Source: Gemmatimonadota bacterium (lineage in GTDB: Bacteria > JAAXHH01). From it: 64,000 nt of DNA. Every line of letters starts with the position of its first letter. Positions within the stretch are counted from its first letter, which is position 1. The stretch is from contig VXMB01000009.1 of the NCBI GenBank assembly GCA_009841265.1, positions 29,951 to 93,950 on the forward strand. The letters run 5' to 3'. Shown one piece after another: positions 1-8,888 of the stretch. The position numbers and the translations under genes were made by a program. Under the pieces are notes generated by a model. It was given only the letters and a program-made list of their open reading frames with translations. It made no database searches and was not told the DNA's origin.

Positions 1-51
1 TTCCTCCCACTGTTTCCGTTCCGCCGGTGTGGGGCCGGATTCCATGGTCAT
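1..51 (-). CDS. possible N-terminus of a leftward gene cut by the window edge
   Basis: On the minus strand an ATG at position 51 opens a frame of 17 codons that stays open to the left edge. The visible peptide begins MTMESGPTPAERKQWEE, a soluble-looking N-terminus. A purine-rich stretch (GAAGAAAGAAG) lies upstream but no clean Shine-Dalgarno. It would be divergent from the epimerase gene at 273, sharing the 220 bp between them. The product cannot be identified from 17 residues, and the frame could be chance. Confidence 0.35.
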   Translation of the reverse strand, partial: MTMESGPTPAERKQWEE

Positions 52-123
52 TCGGGGCTTCTTTCTTCTCGATTCAGATCGTGGTGCGGGTATAGTCGGG
101 AATCAACAGCAACGGCCCAACGC

Positions 124-160
124 TGTCAAGCGCGACGAATCGAGGTTGTCAAGCGCGACG
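124..160. repeat. 14-bp direct repeat in the left intergenic region
   Basis: The 14-mer TGTCAAGCGCGACG occurs at 124-137 and again at 147-160, a 23-bp period. It lies in the roughly 220 bp between the possible leftward gene and the epimerase gene. It may be a short tandem duplication like others in this window or a pair of regulator half-sites. Nothing else was recognised in this gap. Confidence 0.6.
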
Positions 161-272
161 GTTCGCTGCCGACTTTCGTAACTGCGGTGCCCGCGGGATT
201 TCCTTCTTGCCCAGTTCTTCCTCGTCTGCCTATCTTCAGCGAGCGTGCGACCGCTCTTGAAAGGAGAAACGC

Positions 273-902
273 TTGAAGATCGAAGCCGTGGAATCCCTCG
301 CGATTCCCGAGTTGAAAGTGATTCGCTTCGGCCGCTTCAGGGATGACCGGGGGTACTTCACCGAATCCTACCGGCTGGGAGACCTTGCCCTCAACTCAGA
401 GACGGAGTTTCTTCGTGATGTCCGTTTTCTACAGATCAATGAGAGTTTCTCCCGCGCCGGCGTGGTCCGAGGCCTCCATTTCCAGTGGAACCCCCACATG
501 GGAAAGCTGGTCCGCGCCGTCAGGGGTCGCATCGTGGACCTGGCGCTGGATATCCGGCTGGGTTCGCCCACCCTGGGCAGTATCGTTGCACGCGATATTT
601 CGGAGGATCCCGACGCCGACCACGGCGAGTGGATCTGGGTACCGCCGGGATTCGCCCACGGCTTCTTCTGCCCGACCGACTGCATCCTGGAGTACCTGTG
701 CAGCGGAGAGTACAGCCCCGGCAACGAGGCCGGCATCTCGCCCCTGGCACCCGACCTGGATTGGTCGCTTTGCGATCGCGCGTTGAAGCGTGCCTTTGAC
801 GAGATCGTCGTGGGTGAAGCCATCCTGTCCGAGAAGGACCGGGACGCGTTCTCCATGAGCGACTGGCTGGCGGATGAACGGTCCGCGAACTTTACATACT
901 GA
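273..902 (+). CDS. rfbC: dTDP-4-dehydrorhamnose 3,5-epimerase family protein
   Basis: Cupin-fold sugar epimerase, 209 aa, slightly longer than the usual 180-190. The family signatures are visible: RGLHFQ near residue 66-71 carrying the catalytic histidine, then GKLVRAVRG and DLALDIR, a GFAHGF motif and the late YSPGNEAG segment. RfbC family members epimerise C3 and C5 of dTDP-4-keto-6-deoxyglucose on the way to dTDP-rhamnose or related deoxysugars for surface polysaccharide. The start is taken as TTG at 273 because AAGGAG sits at 260-265. No rfbA, rfbB or rfbD neighbours are in view, so the exact nucleotide sugar is uncertain. Confidence 0.88.
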   Translation: MKIEAVESLAIPELKVIRFGRFRDDRGYFTESYRLGDLALNSETEFLRDVRFLQINESFSRAGVVRGLHFQWNPHMGKLVRAVRGRIVDLALDIRLGSPTLGSIVARDISEDPDADHGEWIWVPPGFAHGFFCPTDCILEYLCSGEYSPGNEAGISPLAPDLDWSLCDRALKRAFDEIVVGEAILSEKDRDAFSMSDWLADERSANFTY

Positions 903-974
903 ACGCACAGCAATGTCGTCGTACAGCAGCAATGCCACGACGCAATACATGCTTCAATGAATGGGAGAACCTCT

Positions 975-1448
975 ATGACATCGGATCAACCGTCACTCTG
1001 GTCGGACATCCGCGGACTCGTCTTCTTCGGCTGGATCGTCGCGGCGACGCGCCTGCTGCTGGATTTCGTCGCGCCCGATCAGTCCATGTTCATCGGCGTC
1101 TACTTCCTGATGCCCCTGGCCTACCTGTACTACGGGTTAAAAGGCAGGTGGGACCATTTGGCCTGGAGGCGGGTGGCGGGATCGCTCATCGTGGTGGTGT
1201 TCCTGGTCTGGTTCATTCCGAACCTGATTTCGTACAGTACCGCGTTTTTCGTCGGGCTGGAGCACGGCCGGTTCTCGCCGGAGAACTCCGGGAGAGTACT
1301 CGACTATAAGGGTCCGGTCATGACGATTTTGAACGGCGGTATGGTTGCGGGGGGCACATTCCTCGCCGGTTCGGTATGGAGCGTCTCGCTGGGAACGCTG
1401 TTCATCTGGCTGCCGGGAGCGATGCGAAGGCGGCAGGCTCGAGTCTGA
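975..1448 (+). CDS. small integral membrane protein, unknown
   Basis: A 157-aa protein with about four hydrophobic segments (roughly residues 11-31, 36-56, 67-95 and 112-145) and a basic C-terminus ending RRRQARV. ATG at 975 is preferred over the in-frame ATG at 957 because GGGAG lies 8 bases upstream of it. The gene follows the epimerase by about 70 bp on the same strand and converges with the iolE-like gene, leaving only 7 bp between their stops. I do not recognise the family. Confidence 0.7.
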   Translation: MTSDQPSLWSDIRGLVFFGWIVAATRLLLDFVAPDQSMFIGVYFLMPLAYLYYGLKGRWDHLAWRRVAGSLIVVVFLVWFIPNLISYSTAFFVGLEHGRFSPENSGRVLDYKGPVMTILNGGMVAGGTFLAGSVWSVSLGTLFIWLPGAMRRRQARV

Positions 1449-1455
1449 CGCGACC

Positions 1456-2340
1456 CTAAAACCCGATGCCCCGCAGGTACTCCAGCGTCCGCTTCGCGAT
1501 CGGGAAAGGTTTGTCGAAAGGGGCAGGATACATGTCCTGTTCCACGATGGCGTAACCATCGTAGTCGATCCGCTTCAGCAGCCCAAGCAAAGCCGGAAAA
1601 TCGACCAGGCCCGCGGAGGGCTCGCAGAACATGTCCTTGGCCACCGCGTCGGCAAAGGGGATGTTTTCGGCTTCCACCTTCCGTTGCTTCACCGGATCCA
1701 CGCTCTTGAGATGGAGATAGGGGATCCGGTCGCGATGTTTTTCGAGGAAGGCCACCGGATCTCCGCCGCGGTAGGCGTGGTGGCCCACGTCGAAACACAG
1801 CGACACCCGCCCGGAGTCGGTGTCTTCCAGGAAACGCTCGATCTGTTCCTCGTACTCGACGTGGGTCTCCGCGTGCGGGTGGAACACGAGATGGAGTCCA
1901 AATGCGTTGCGGGCGAGATCGGCCACGCGGTGGGTCGTATCGACCAGGCGCCGCCAGTTTTCGTCGTCCAGTGTCCGGGGCTCGATCATTTCGCCGGTGA
2001 ACAGGTCGGAGTAGGTCCCGTCGATCAGGACGAGGAAGCCGGCCCCGGTGGCGGCCAGCAGTTCTCCCGCGCCCAACACCTGCTGCTCCAGATCGGGCCA
2101 ACGGGCCGGATCCTCGAGGTTCCCCATGGCGAAGGCGCTGGTCACCTTCAGGTTCCGCGCCGCCAGTTCCCGCTGCAGCCGGTCGATCTCCGTGGGCAGA
2201 TAACCATAGGGCCCCAGTTCGATCCACGTGTAGCCGGCTTCGGCCACCTCGTCCATGAACCGCTGCCACGGGGTCTGCCGTGGGTCGTCGGGAAACCAGA
2301 CGCCCCAGGAATCCGGCGCGCTGCCAATGCGGATGTTCAC
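1456..2340 (-). CDS. iolE: TIM-barrel isomerase/dehydratase, putative myo-inosose-2 dehydratase
   Basis: Xylose-isomerase-like TIM-barrel protein of 294 aa. It opens NIRIGSAPDSWGVWF, an opening I associate with IolE/IolH-type proteins, and has the metal-site segments CFDVGHHAYRGGD, PYLHLKSV and VEQDMYP expected of this fold. IolE removes water from scyllo-inosose to give the trihydroxycyclohexanedione that IolD opens. The start is a GTG at 2340 with GGGGAGGA just upstream. It directly follows iolD with an 11-bp gap as the last gene of a leftward operon, and this context is the main reason for preferring a dehydratase over a generic epimerase. Confidence 0.75.
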   Translation of the reverse strand: MNIRIGSAPDSWGVWFPDDPRQTPWQRFMDEVAEAGYTWIELGPYGYLPTEIDRLQRELAARNLKVTSAFAMGNLEDPARWPDLEQQVLGAGELLAATGAGFLVLIDGTYSDLFTGEMIEPRTLDDENWRRLVDTTHRVADLARNAFGLHLVFHPHAETHVEYEEQIERFLEDTDSGRVSLCFDVGHHAYRGGDPVAFLEKHRDRIPYLHLKSVDPVKQRKVEAENIPFADAVAKDMFCEPSAGLVDFPALLGLLKRIDYDGYAIVEQDMYPAPFDKPFPIAKRTLEYLRGIGF

Positions 2341-2351
2341 GGCGTCCTCCC

Positions 2352-4241
2352 CTAGTAGTGAAACCGCTGGCTCGTGCGCCGTTCGGCCTCGTATCCCTCG
2401 CGCAGCTTCCGCGTCATGGGATCGTTGGTCGCCTCGGCGGACGCGATGTCCCACCACACGTCGGACGGCGGCAGGTAGCGGTGTTTCTCGGTCTCGCACA
2501 CGATCACGCAGGCCCGCGTCTCCGAACGGGCTTCCCTGAGCGCCTTCCGCAGCTCGTCCGGTGACTTCACGTGCCATGCCCGTGCGCCGAAACTTCTGGC
2601 GTTGGCCGCGAAATCGATCTCCAGGTACTCCCCTTCGAGGCGGTCCGAACCGGCGTCCCGTCCGCGGAACTCGTTGCCGAACGACCGGCCCGCCCGGGCC
2701 ATCTGCAGGGCCCGGATGATCTGGTAACCGTGGTTCTCCGAGATGACGACGGTCACTTTGAGGCCCTCCTGCATGGCGGTCATGAGTTCGGTGGGATTCA
2801 TCAGGTAGGTCCCGTCGCCGATGTAGACGTAGATTTCGTCGTGTTTCCCGGCCATGCGGGTGCCCAGTCCGGCCGGCAGTTCCCATCCCATGCACGAAAA
2901 ACCGAATTCCAGGTAGCAGGCCGCGCCGCCCGTCACGTCCCAGAGCCGGTGCAGGTCGCCCGGCGGGCTGCCGGCGGCGGCGATGACGCAGTCGCCTTCC
3001 CGGGCTTCGCCGTTCAGGGTCTGGATGAGCCGGGCCTGGCTCATGGCCTCGCCGGGATGGTCGACATATACTTTTTCATTCAGCGACTTTTGGTAGGCCT
3101 CCATGTGGAGGCCGATTTCCGCTTTGTACGTGTCGTCGGGCCGGATGCCGGCCTCCCGTGCGGCTTCGGCCAGGGCGGTCAGCGCTTCCCGGGCGTCGGC
3201 CGTGACCGGCAGGGCACCCTGCTTGTAGGCGTCGTGTCCGGCCACGTTGATGCCGATGAACCGGACGTCGGGATTCGTAAAGGCCGACTGCGAGCCCGTG
3301 GAGAAATCGGTCAGTCGCGTTCCCACGGCGATGACCAGGTCGGCCTCGGCAGCGATTCTGGCGCCCGCCGGCGTGCCGGTCACGCCGAACCCTCCGATCG
3401 CCCAATCCGAGGATTCGCGCATGGCGCCCTTGCCGCCGAAGGTCTCTCCCACGGGTATGCCGCAGGTCTCGGCGAAGGCCGCGAGGGCGTCCCAGGCTTC
3501 CGAATAGTGGACGCCGCCGCCCGCGATGATCATCGGCCGCTTCGCCCCTTTCAGCAGTTCGACCGCCTCCGCGACACGCGCCTTCGTCGGCGGCCTGCGC
3601 TCCACGCGCCAGACCCGCTTATTGAAGAAGTGGGCCGGGTAGTCGTAGGCGTGGGTCTGCACGTCCTGGGGCAGCGAGATCGTCACCGCGCCCGTATCCG
3701 CCGGGTCGGTGAGCACGCGCATGGCTTCCGGCAAGGCGGTAAGCAGTTGTTCGGGCCGGTTGATCCGGTCGAAGAACCGGCTGACCGGGCGGAAGCAGTC
3801 GTTGACGCTGACCTCGGCGGACACCGGGTGCTCGAGTTCCTGCAGCACCGGGCCCTGGTACCGGGTGGCGTAGTAGTCGGACGGCAGCAGGAGCACGGGA
3901 AGACGGTTGATCGTGGCCGTGGCCGCGCCGGACAGCATGTTGGTCGATCCCGGACCGATAGATGCCGTGCACGCGATGGTGGCCATGCGGTGGTTCACCT
4001 TGGCGTAACCCGAGGCCGTGTGCACCATGGACTGCTCGTTGCAGGGCTGGTGGTAGGTCAGGTCCTGTCCGTACTCGAAAAGCGCCTGGCCCAGCCCGGC
4101 CACGTTCCCATGGCCGAATATGCCGAATATGGCGGGGATGAAACGACGCTCCACGCCGTCGCGCTCGCTGTACTGCACGGACAGGTACTTGACCACCGCC
4201 TGCGCCGTGGTCAGGCGGACCTTATCGTGGGGATATGCCAT
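2352..4241 (-). CDS. iolD: 3D-(3,5/4)-trihydroxycyclohexane-1,2-dione acylhydrolase
   Basis: Thiamine-diphosphate enzyme of 629 aa, normal for IolD. The N-terminal region carries the IolD hallmarks IFGIFGHGNVAGLGQAL and the PYR-domain glutamate in NEQSM (around residue 68). The C-terminal PP domain has GDGTYLMNP followed by ISENHGYQII, matching the GDG...N diphosphate/magnesium motif. IolD hydrolytically opens the six-membered cyclitol-derived ring to 5-deoxyglucuronate, the committed step of inositol catabolism. It sits between a Gfo/Idh dehydrogenase (88 bp upstream) and the iolE-like gene. The long ORF on the opposite strand is a GC-rich shadow. Confidence 0.93.
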   Translation of the reverse strand: MAYPHDKVRLTTAQAVVKYLSVQYSERDGVERRFIPAIFGIFGHGNVAGLGQALFEYGQDLTYHQPCNEQSMVHTASGYAKVNHRMATIACTASIGPGSTNMLSGAATATINRLPVLLLPSDYYATRYQGPVLQELEHPVSAEVSVNDCFRPVSRFFDRINRPEQLLTALPEAMRVLTDPADTGAVTISLPQDVQTHAYDYPAHFFNKRVWRVERRPPTKARVAEAVELLKGAKRPMIIAGGGVHYSEAWDALAAFAETCGIPVGETFGGKGAMRESSDWAIGGFGVTGTPAGARIAAEADLVIAVGTRLTDFSTGSQSAFTNPDVRFIGINVAGHDAYKQGALPVTADAREALTALAEAAREAGIRPDDTYKAEIGLHMEAYQKSLNEKVYVDHPGEAMSQARLIQTLNGEAREGDCVIAAAGSPPGDLHRLWDVTGGAACYLEFGFSCMGWELPAGLGTRMAGKHDEIYVYIGDGTYLMNPTELMTAMQEGLKVTVVISENHGYQIIRALQMARAGRSFGNEFRGRDAGSDRLEGEYLEIDFAANARSFGARAWHVKSPDELRKALREARSETRACVIVCETEKHRYLPPSDVWWDIASAEATNDPMTRKLREGYEAERRTSQRFHY

Positions 4242-4329
4242 GATCTGCTCCTTCGTTTAGATACCTGATTCCGATCGATTCGGACGGTGCCGGCCGCGAT
4301 CGATTAGTCGATAGCCTTCGCCGGGTAAC

Positions 4330-5493
4330 TCAGCCGATTTCCTGCACCGTTTCCCAGCGGTCGGACAACCAGGAGCGCTCCACCGCGGCCAGCACCTCGG
4401 CCACGGCCCGCGCTTCATTGAAGCCGGGCTCGCCCTGCCTGCCAGTTGCAATGGACTGCAGGAATTGAAAGGTCTCGATCGCCTTGAGATCGTCGTATCC
4501 GAGTCCCACGGCCGGGCCGGGGTTGAAGTGGACATGCCCGGGATAGGCCGGCCCGCTCTGCAGGGTAACGAACCCGTCGTGCGGTCCGTCGACCGTGTAC
4601 AACTGCAATTCGTTCATGCGTTCGAAGTCCCACCGGACCGCGCCATGCGTGCCGTGGATCTCGAAGGCCATCTGGCATTTCGTCCCCTGGATCACGCGGC
4701 AGACTTCGAAGGTCCCCCGGGCGCCGTTCCCGAATTCCACCAGCGCTCCGGCGTAATCTTCATTCGTCACGGGTTCGCGTTGCCCGCCGGTCCCGAAGGA
4801 AAAGTGAGTTCCTTCGCCGGCCGGCGCGACGGGCCGGTCTTCGATGATCAGCGCCTTCTGTCCGACCACGCGCCTGATGGGTCCCGCGAGCAGGTGGGCC
4901 ATGTCGGTTACATGGGACATGAGGTCGCCAAGGGCTCCGCTTCCGGCATCCTCTCTTCGGAAGCGCCACGAGAGCACGCCGTCGGGGTGACTCGCGTAGC
5001 CCGCGAAAAAGCGGCCGCGATAGTGGGTTATATCGCCCAGCACGCCGTCGGCAACGAGACTGCGCGTATGCTGCACCAGCGGCGCCCAGTGGTAGTTGTA
5101 ACCCACCCAGGTCAGCACGCCGGCTTCGGCGGCCGTCCGGGCAATTTCGGCCGTTTCCGCGGGAGAGCGGCCCACGGGTTTCTCGCAGAAGATATGCTTG
5201 CCCGCCTTCGCCGCGGCCCGGACCATGTCCAGGTGGAGACGGTTTGGCGCGGTGATGTTGACCACGGACACATCGGGATCGTCCATGACTTTGCGCCAGT
5301 CCGTCGTGGTCCTGGTAAATCCCAGCATGTTCCGGGCTTGCTCGCACCGGTTCGCCACGTCGTCCGCGCAGACCACTAGTTCCGGAATCAGCCCGCTTTC
5401 GGGGAAGCGCTGTCGGACCTGGTGGTAGGCCCGGCCGTGGACCATGCCCATCCAGCCCATACCGATGATGCCGATGCCGATCGGCGAGGCCAT
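4330..5493 (-). CDS. Gfo/Idh/MocA oxidoreductase, likely cyclitol or sugar dehydrogenase
   Basis: NAD(P)-dependent oxidoreductase of 387 aa with an N-terminal Rossmann fold (GIIGMGWMG near residue 7-15), the family motif CEKPVGRS around residue 100, and a C-terminal alpha/beta substrate domain. Position next to iolD and iolE suggests it does the IolG-type oxidation of an inositol to an inosose, but this superfamily is broad and the sequence alone does not fix the substrate. The gap to the upstream Nramp-like gene is 130 bp and contains a repeat. Confidence 0.85.
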   Translation of the reverse strand: MASPIGIGIIGMGWMGMVHGRAYHQVRQRFPESGLIPELVVCADDVANRCEQARNMLGFTRTTTDWRKVMDDPDVSVVNITAPNRLHLDMVRAAAKAGKHIFCEKPVGRSPAETAEIARTAAEAGVLTWVGYNYHWAPLVQHTRSLVADGVLGDITHYRGRFFAGYASHPDGVLSWRFRREDAGSGALGDLMSHVTDMAHLLAGPIRRVVGQKALIIEDRPVAPAGEGTHFSFGTGGQREPVTNEDYAGALVEFGNGARGTFEVCRVIQGTKCQMAFEIHGTHGAVRWDFERMNELQLYTVDGPHDGFVTLQSGPAYPGHVHFNPGPAVGLGYDDLKAIETFQFLQSIATGRQGEPGFNEARAVAEVLAAVERSWLSDRWETVQEIG

Positions 5494-5524
5494 TTCATCC
5501 GCTCCGTTTCATTGATCGCACCGT

Positions 5525-5612
5525 TCGCCGGGGTCCGCCGCTCCGCCGCTCGATCGCGTGGTCATCCGCATAATCGCCAGCTCAGCCGGGTTATCGCCGG
5601 GGTCCGCCGCTC
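5525..5612. repeat. 19-bp direct repeat between operon genes
   Basis: TCGCCGGGGTCCGCCGCTC appears at 5525-5543 and 5594-5612, 69 bp apart, in the 130-bp gap between the Gfo/Idh gene and the Nramp-like gene. The same gap repeats CGATCG-rich segments. It looks like partial duplication of intergenic sequence. No terminator or promoter was recognised here. Confidence 0.6.
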
Positions 5613-5623
5613 GATCGTCCGGG

Positions 5624-6856
5624 TCAACCCAGGGCGTCGATCAACTGATTGACACCGAGATACAGGAAGAGAACCAGCGCGAGGACGAGGAGCACGTTCA
5701 GCAGCCACCCCGTCTTCAGGTTTCCGACCCATTCACGTTTCGAGTTCATGTACAGCAGGGTGCCGGCCAGGAACGGCATGAAGAAGGCGCCGACCACCGT
5801 GTAGATGATGACGATGGAAACCGGCCGGTCGAAAAGCAGCAGGACCATGGTCGGAAAGGTCAGGAACAGCAGGAACCCGCGGTAGTACCGGGAATCGGTC
5901 CGGACCATAGCCTCTCGGGCCTCGCTGGACGCCCTTTTGAACATCGCCATGAAATCGGCGAACAGGTAGGGGATGCCTTGCCAGACCCCCAGCACCGAGG
6001 TGATGACCGCGGCCCAGAAACCCAGGTAGAGGGACCACCGCCCGAACGGCCCCAGTGCCGTTTCAAGCCGGTCCGCCATGCCCAGTACGATATCGATGCC
6101 CACGGCCTCAGGACGTATCTGTGCGCCGAGAATCATGACGGCAATGCCGAAGAACCCCGTCAGGAGATAGGCGCCGCCGAGATCGATCCGTATACCTTTG
6201 AGCCACTCGCCACCTTCGCGACCGGCTTCCCGGATCCAGTACCCATAGCACATGACCGACAGACTGCCGCCCACGCCGCCCAGGACGCTCAGGACGGCGA
6301 CCACCGAACCCGACGGTGCAGTCGGCAGGGCGATGCCGCGCAGGATGTCGCCGAAGTCGGGGCGGAGCGCCCAGGCGCTTATCAGGAAGCTCACGAACAT
6401 CAGGCCGACGAGCACCTTCATGACGGTCAGGAAGAACCCGAAACGGCCCGCCCAAACCATGACGCACGCGGCCAGGGCGTGTATAATTCCCCATTGCGCG
6501 ACCGAGAGCCCTGGAAATACCGTGTGGCCGGCTATGCCGGAGGCCGAAAGCAGCCCGCCGCCGACCAAAAAGGACCAGATGAGGAGATAGAGCAGGAAGA
6601 AATACTGTACGGGCCTGCCGAGGCGCTCCACCCAGCCTTCCAGGAGCGTGGTGCCCGTCGCGAGCTGCCAGCGTCCGACCCCTTCGTTCAGGGCGAACTT
6701 GAGGACGGCGCCCCAGACGAGGGCCCACAGCAGCACCGTGCCGAAATTCGCGCCGGCATTGGTGGCCGAAATCATGTCCCCGGCGCCAACGCCCGTGGCC
6801 GCGACGGCGATCCCCGGTCCCATGAGGGCGAGCATCTGGAAGAAGTTCAGTTTCAA
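5624..6856 (-). CDS. Nramp-fold transporter lacking canonical metal-binding motifs
   Basis: Membrane protein of 410 aa with about eleven transmembrane helices and the Nramp N-terminal signature GPGIAV...GANFGTVLLW...TG. In classical Nramp proteins TM1 has DPGN and TM6 has MPH as Mn/Fe ligands. Here the TM1 positions read GAGD (residues 24-27) and the TM6 region reads SVMCYGYW, so the ligands are replaced. The gene overlaps the upstream isomerase gene by 4 bp (ATGA), so it belongs to the cyclitol operon. A role in importing an organic substrate or a different ion is possible; I cannot say which. Confidence 0.8.
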   Translation of the reverse strand: MKLNFFQMLALMGPGIAVAATGVGAGDMISATNAGANFGTVLLWALVWGAVLKFALNEGVGRWQLATGTTLLEGWVERLGRPVQYFFLLYLLIWSFLVGGGLLSASGIAGHTVFPGLSVAQWGIIHALAACVMVWAGRFGFFLTVMKVLVGLMFVSFLISAWALRPDFGDILRGIALPTAPSGSVVAVLSVLGGVGGSLSVMCYGYWIREAGREGGEWLKGIRIDLGGAYLLTGFFGIAVMILGAQIRPEAVGIDIVLGMADRLETALGPFGRWSLYLGFWAAVITSVLGVWQGIPYLFADFMAMFKRASSEAREAMVRTDSRYYRGFLLFLTFPTMVLLLFDRPVSIVIIYTVVGAFFMPFLAGTLLYMNSKREWVGNLKTGWLLNVLLVLALVLFLYLGVNQLIDALG

Positions 6857-7785
6857 ATCTCGTCCCGCATCATTTCGTCCAGGTACCGCTTGCCGGACAG
6901 GATCGCGTTGAAGGGATCGGCGCCCGTGGCCAGCTCGATGCTGATGTACCCGTCGAAGCCGCCGTCACGCATGATCCGAAGCGCCCGGCGGTAGTCGATC
7001 ATGCCCTCGCCCAGGGGCGCGTTGATGTGCTGGGCGCGGTCTTCTTCCTGGAAGTAGATCCGCTGGATATTCTTGACGTGCCAGAAGTTGGTGTGGGTCG
7101 CGAGCATGCGGCACACGTCGTCCCAGCCACCCTCGGGCGTCGCGTAGGCGAAGTAGAAGTTGCCGAGGTCGGGATTCGCCTTGATCAGGGGATGGCCGAC
7201 CCGGTCGATCAGCCGCAGCATGCCCTCCGGGGTGTCCACGATGCTGTTCTGGTGAAGTTCCAGGGTCAGTTCGGTACCCTCCGGTTCGGCTTCCCGCGCC
7301 AGCGACCGTAGCACGCCGGCGGCTTCATCGTAGTCCTCGTCCCGCGCCCGCATGCTGCTGCCCACCGGGTCGGACTGTCCACGGAGATCCTGTTCGCGCA
7401 CGCCCACTTCCCAGGGTTGCGGCGAGATGGACATGTTGACCAGCGGCGCGCCCGCGAGCTGGGCCGCTTTCACCGCACGGGACAGCAACCCCCGGTTCGT
7501 CGCCCGGACCTCCTCGGGCGCCGGCCAGGTGATGATCTTCCGCAGAACGGTCAGCCCGCCGATTTCGAGTCCGTGACCCCGCGCCTCCTCGCCCAGCTCG
7601 ACGAGCACTTCGTCCGGCGCGTCGTAGAAATTGAACCAGGTCTCGCCCAGGTCGATCCCGTTGAATCCGTGGCGGACGAGCCAGTCCCACACCGGCTTGC
7701 GCTCTTCGGCCAGGGGATAGCCCCGTTCCGCGGCTTCTGGTGAACGATAGCCGCTCAGCGTGAGGGTACAGAAGACGATCTTCAT
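6853..7785 (-). CDS. sugar phosphate isomerase/epimerase (TIM barrel)
   Basis: A 310-aa xylose-isomerase-like TIM-barrel protein. Visible metal-site elements are ELHQNS (mid-protein), NPDLGNFYF, WHVKNIQ and a late SIELATG glutamate strand. The start is the ATG at 7785 (MKIVFCTLTLSGYR); the frame extends 14 codons further upstream but that overlaps the previous gene. It overlaps genes on both sides by 4 bp (ATGA), showing tight translational coupling with the dehydrogenase upstream and the transporter downstream. Probably isomerises or dehydrates a keto-cyclitol or keto-sugar intermediate. Confidence 0.82.
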   Translation of the reverse strand: MKIVFCTLTLSGYRSPEAAERGYPLAEERKPVWDWLVRHGFNGIDLGETWFNFYDAPDEVLVELGEEARGHGLEIGGLTVLRKIITWPAPEEVRATNRGLLSRAVKAAQLAGAPLVNMSISPQPWEVGVREQDLRGQSDPVGSSMRARDEDYDEAAGVLRSLAREAEPEGTELTLELHQNSIVDTPEGMLRLIDRVGHPLIKANPDLGNFYFAYATPEGGWDDVCRMLATHTNFWHVKNIQRIYFQEEDRAQHINAPLGEGMIDYRRALRIMRDGGFDGYISIELATGADPFNAILSGKRYLDEMMRDEI

Positions 7786-8867
7786 GATGGGTTGGCCCGC
7801 AGGTAGGCGTGTACGATGTCGCGGCAAAGGGCGTGGTCCTGCCGCGCGCCGTATCCGTCGGTGATGGGTGGTTTACCGTTCACGACGCAATCGTGGAAGT
7901 GGATCAGCTCCAGCTTGAACGCGTTCTGCTTGTTGACGACGAGTTCCTTTTTCCAGGGCTGTTCGCCGTCCATGCCCTGCACCGTGACCGGCGACGGCAG
8001 TCCCCGGTCGAACCCCGTGGGAAAACGGATACCCACGCGCCGTCCCGCGCCGAAGACTTCCAGGGTCTCCCGGAAATCGTGCAGTTCGGGCAGGCTGGTC
8101 CACGTCGCCACGCACCGCGCGTCGTTCTCGTAGGCCAGCACCGTCGTCACGCTCGATCCGCCCCGCCAGATTTCGGCGCTGACCACCCGGTCCGGCGGAC
8201 CGAAGAGGCCACGCAGGCTGCTGATGTCGTGGATCATGCTGCCGGAGAGCGAGAAGAAGATCCTTCGTGCGGCCTCCGGCACGTCGCCGATGGCGTCCCG
8301 GACGGCGCGCTCTCGGAGGGCGCCTGTGCGCTCGATTACCTCGCCCGGTATGTCGTCGAAGGCGTACAACGTGTATTCACTCAAGTGGCGGTCGTTACCG
8401 CAGTGGAGGTGGTTGGCCTGAATGAAGCGGATATCGGGCATGGCAAGTACTTCGTCCCGGGCGAAACGGTACCCCGGATCGTGCTGCTTCATGTACCCCA
8501 CCATCAGCGTCTTGCCCGAAGCTTCGGCGGCCCCGATGATCCGGTCCGCTTCCCGCACCGAGTAGCACATGGGCTTTTCGATGAACACGTGCTTGCCCGC
8601 GTCCAGCGCAGCGACGGCTGCGTCGGTCTTGGGGTCGGCGAAACACAGCAGTACGGCGTCCAGGTCCAGCGCCAGGAGGTCCTCGTACCGCGAGACACGG
8701 CTGCGCTCGGGCACATGGTAGAGTTCGCCGATGAAGTCAACGAGTTTCGCGGACGCGTCGCAGAGCCCGGCCAGTTCGTAGCGGTCCCGAAGTTCGGCGA
8801 TATGGGGCAGGTGCTGGATCTGGGCGATCGCGCCGCAGCCGACCACGCCGATCCTGATGCGATCCAT
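7782..8867 (-). CDS. Gfo/Idh/MocA oxidoreductase, first gene of the cyclitol operon
   Basis: NAD(P)-dependent oxidoreductase of 361 aa: Rossmann motif GVVGCGAIAQIQHLPH at the N-terminus, FIEKPMCYS near residue 95, and a C-terminal domain with the HCG and HDISS histidine segments. It is the most upstream gene of the leftward operon 8867 to 1456, with GGAAAGG upstream of the ATG. With the second Gfo/Idh at 4330 it gives two dehydrogenation steps, a pattern seen where inositol isomers are interconverted through keto intermediates. The substrate is inferred, not shown. Confidence 0.84.
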   Translation of the reverse strand: MDRIRIGVVGCGAIAQIQHLPHIAELRDRYELAGLCDASAKLVDFIGELYHVPERSRVSRYEDLLALDLDAVLLCFADPKTDAAVAALDAGKHVFIEKPMCYSVREADRIIGAAEASGKTLMVGYMKQHDPGYRFARDEVLAMPDIRFIQANHLHCGNDRHLSEYTLYAFDDIPGEVIERTGALRERAVRDAIGDVPEAARRIFFSLSGSMIHDISSLRGLFGPPDRVVSAEIWRGGSSVTTVLAYENDARCVATWTSLPELHDFRETLEVFGAGRRVGIRFPTGFDRGLPSPVTVQGMDGEQPWKKELVVNKQNAFKLELIHFHDCVVNGKPPITDGYGARQDHALCRDIVHAYLRANPS

Positions 8868-8888
8868 GGATATGCCTTTCCGGCAGTC

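Noticed and set aside
2571..4268. Long plus-strand frame (565 aa) opposite iolD
   Set aside because: It is the GC-rich complementary shadow of a gene with full family motifs; its translation has no recognisable domain.
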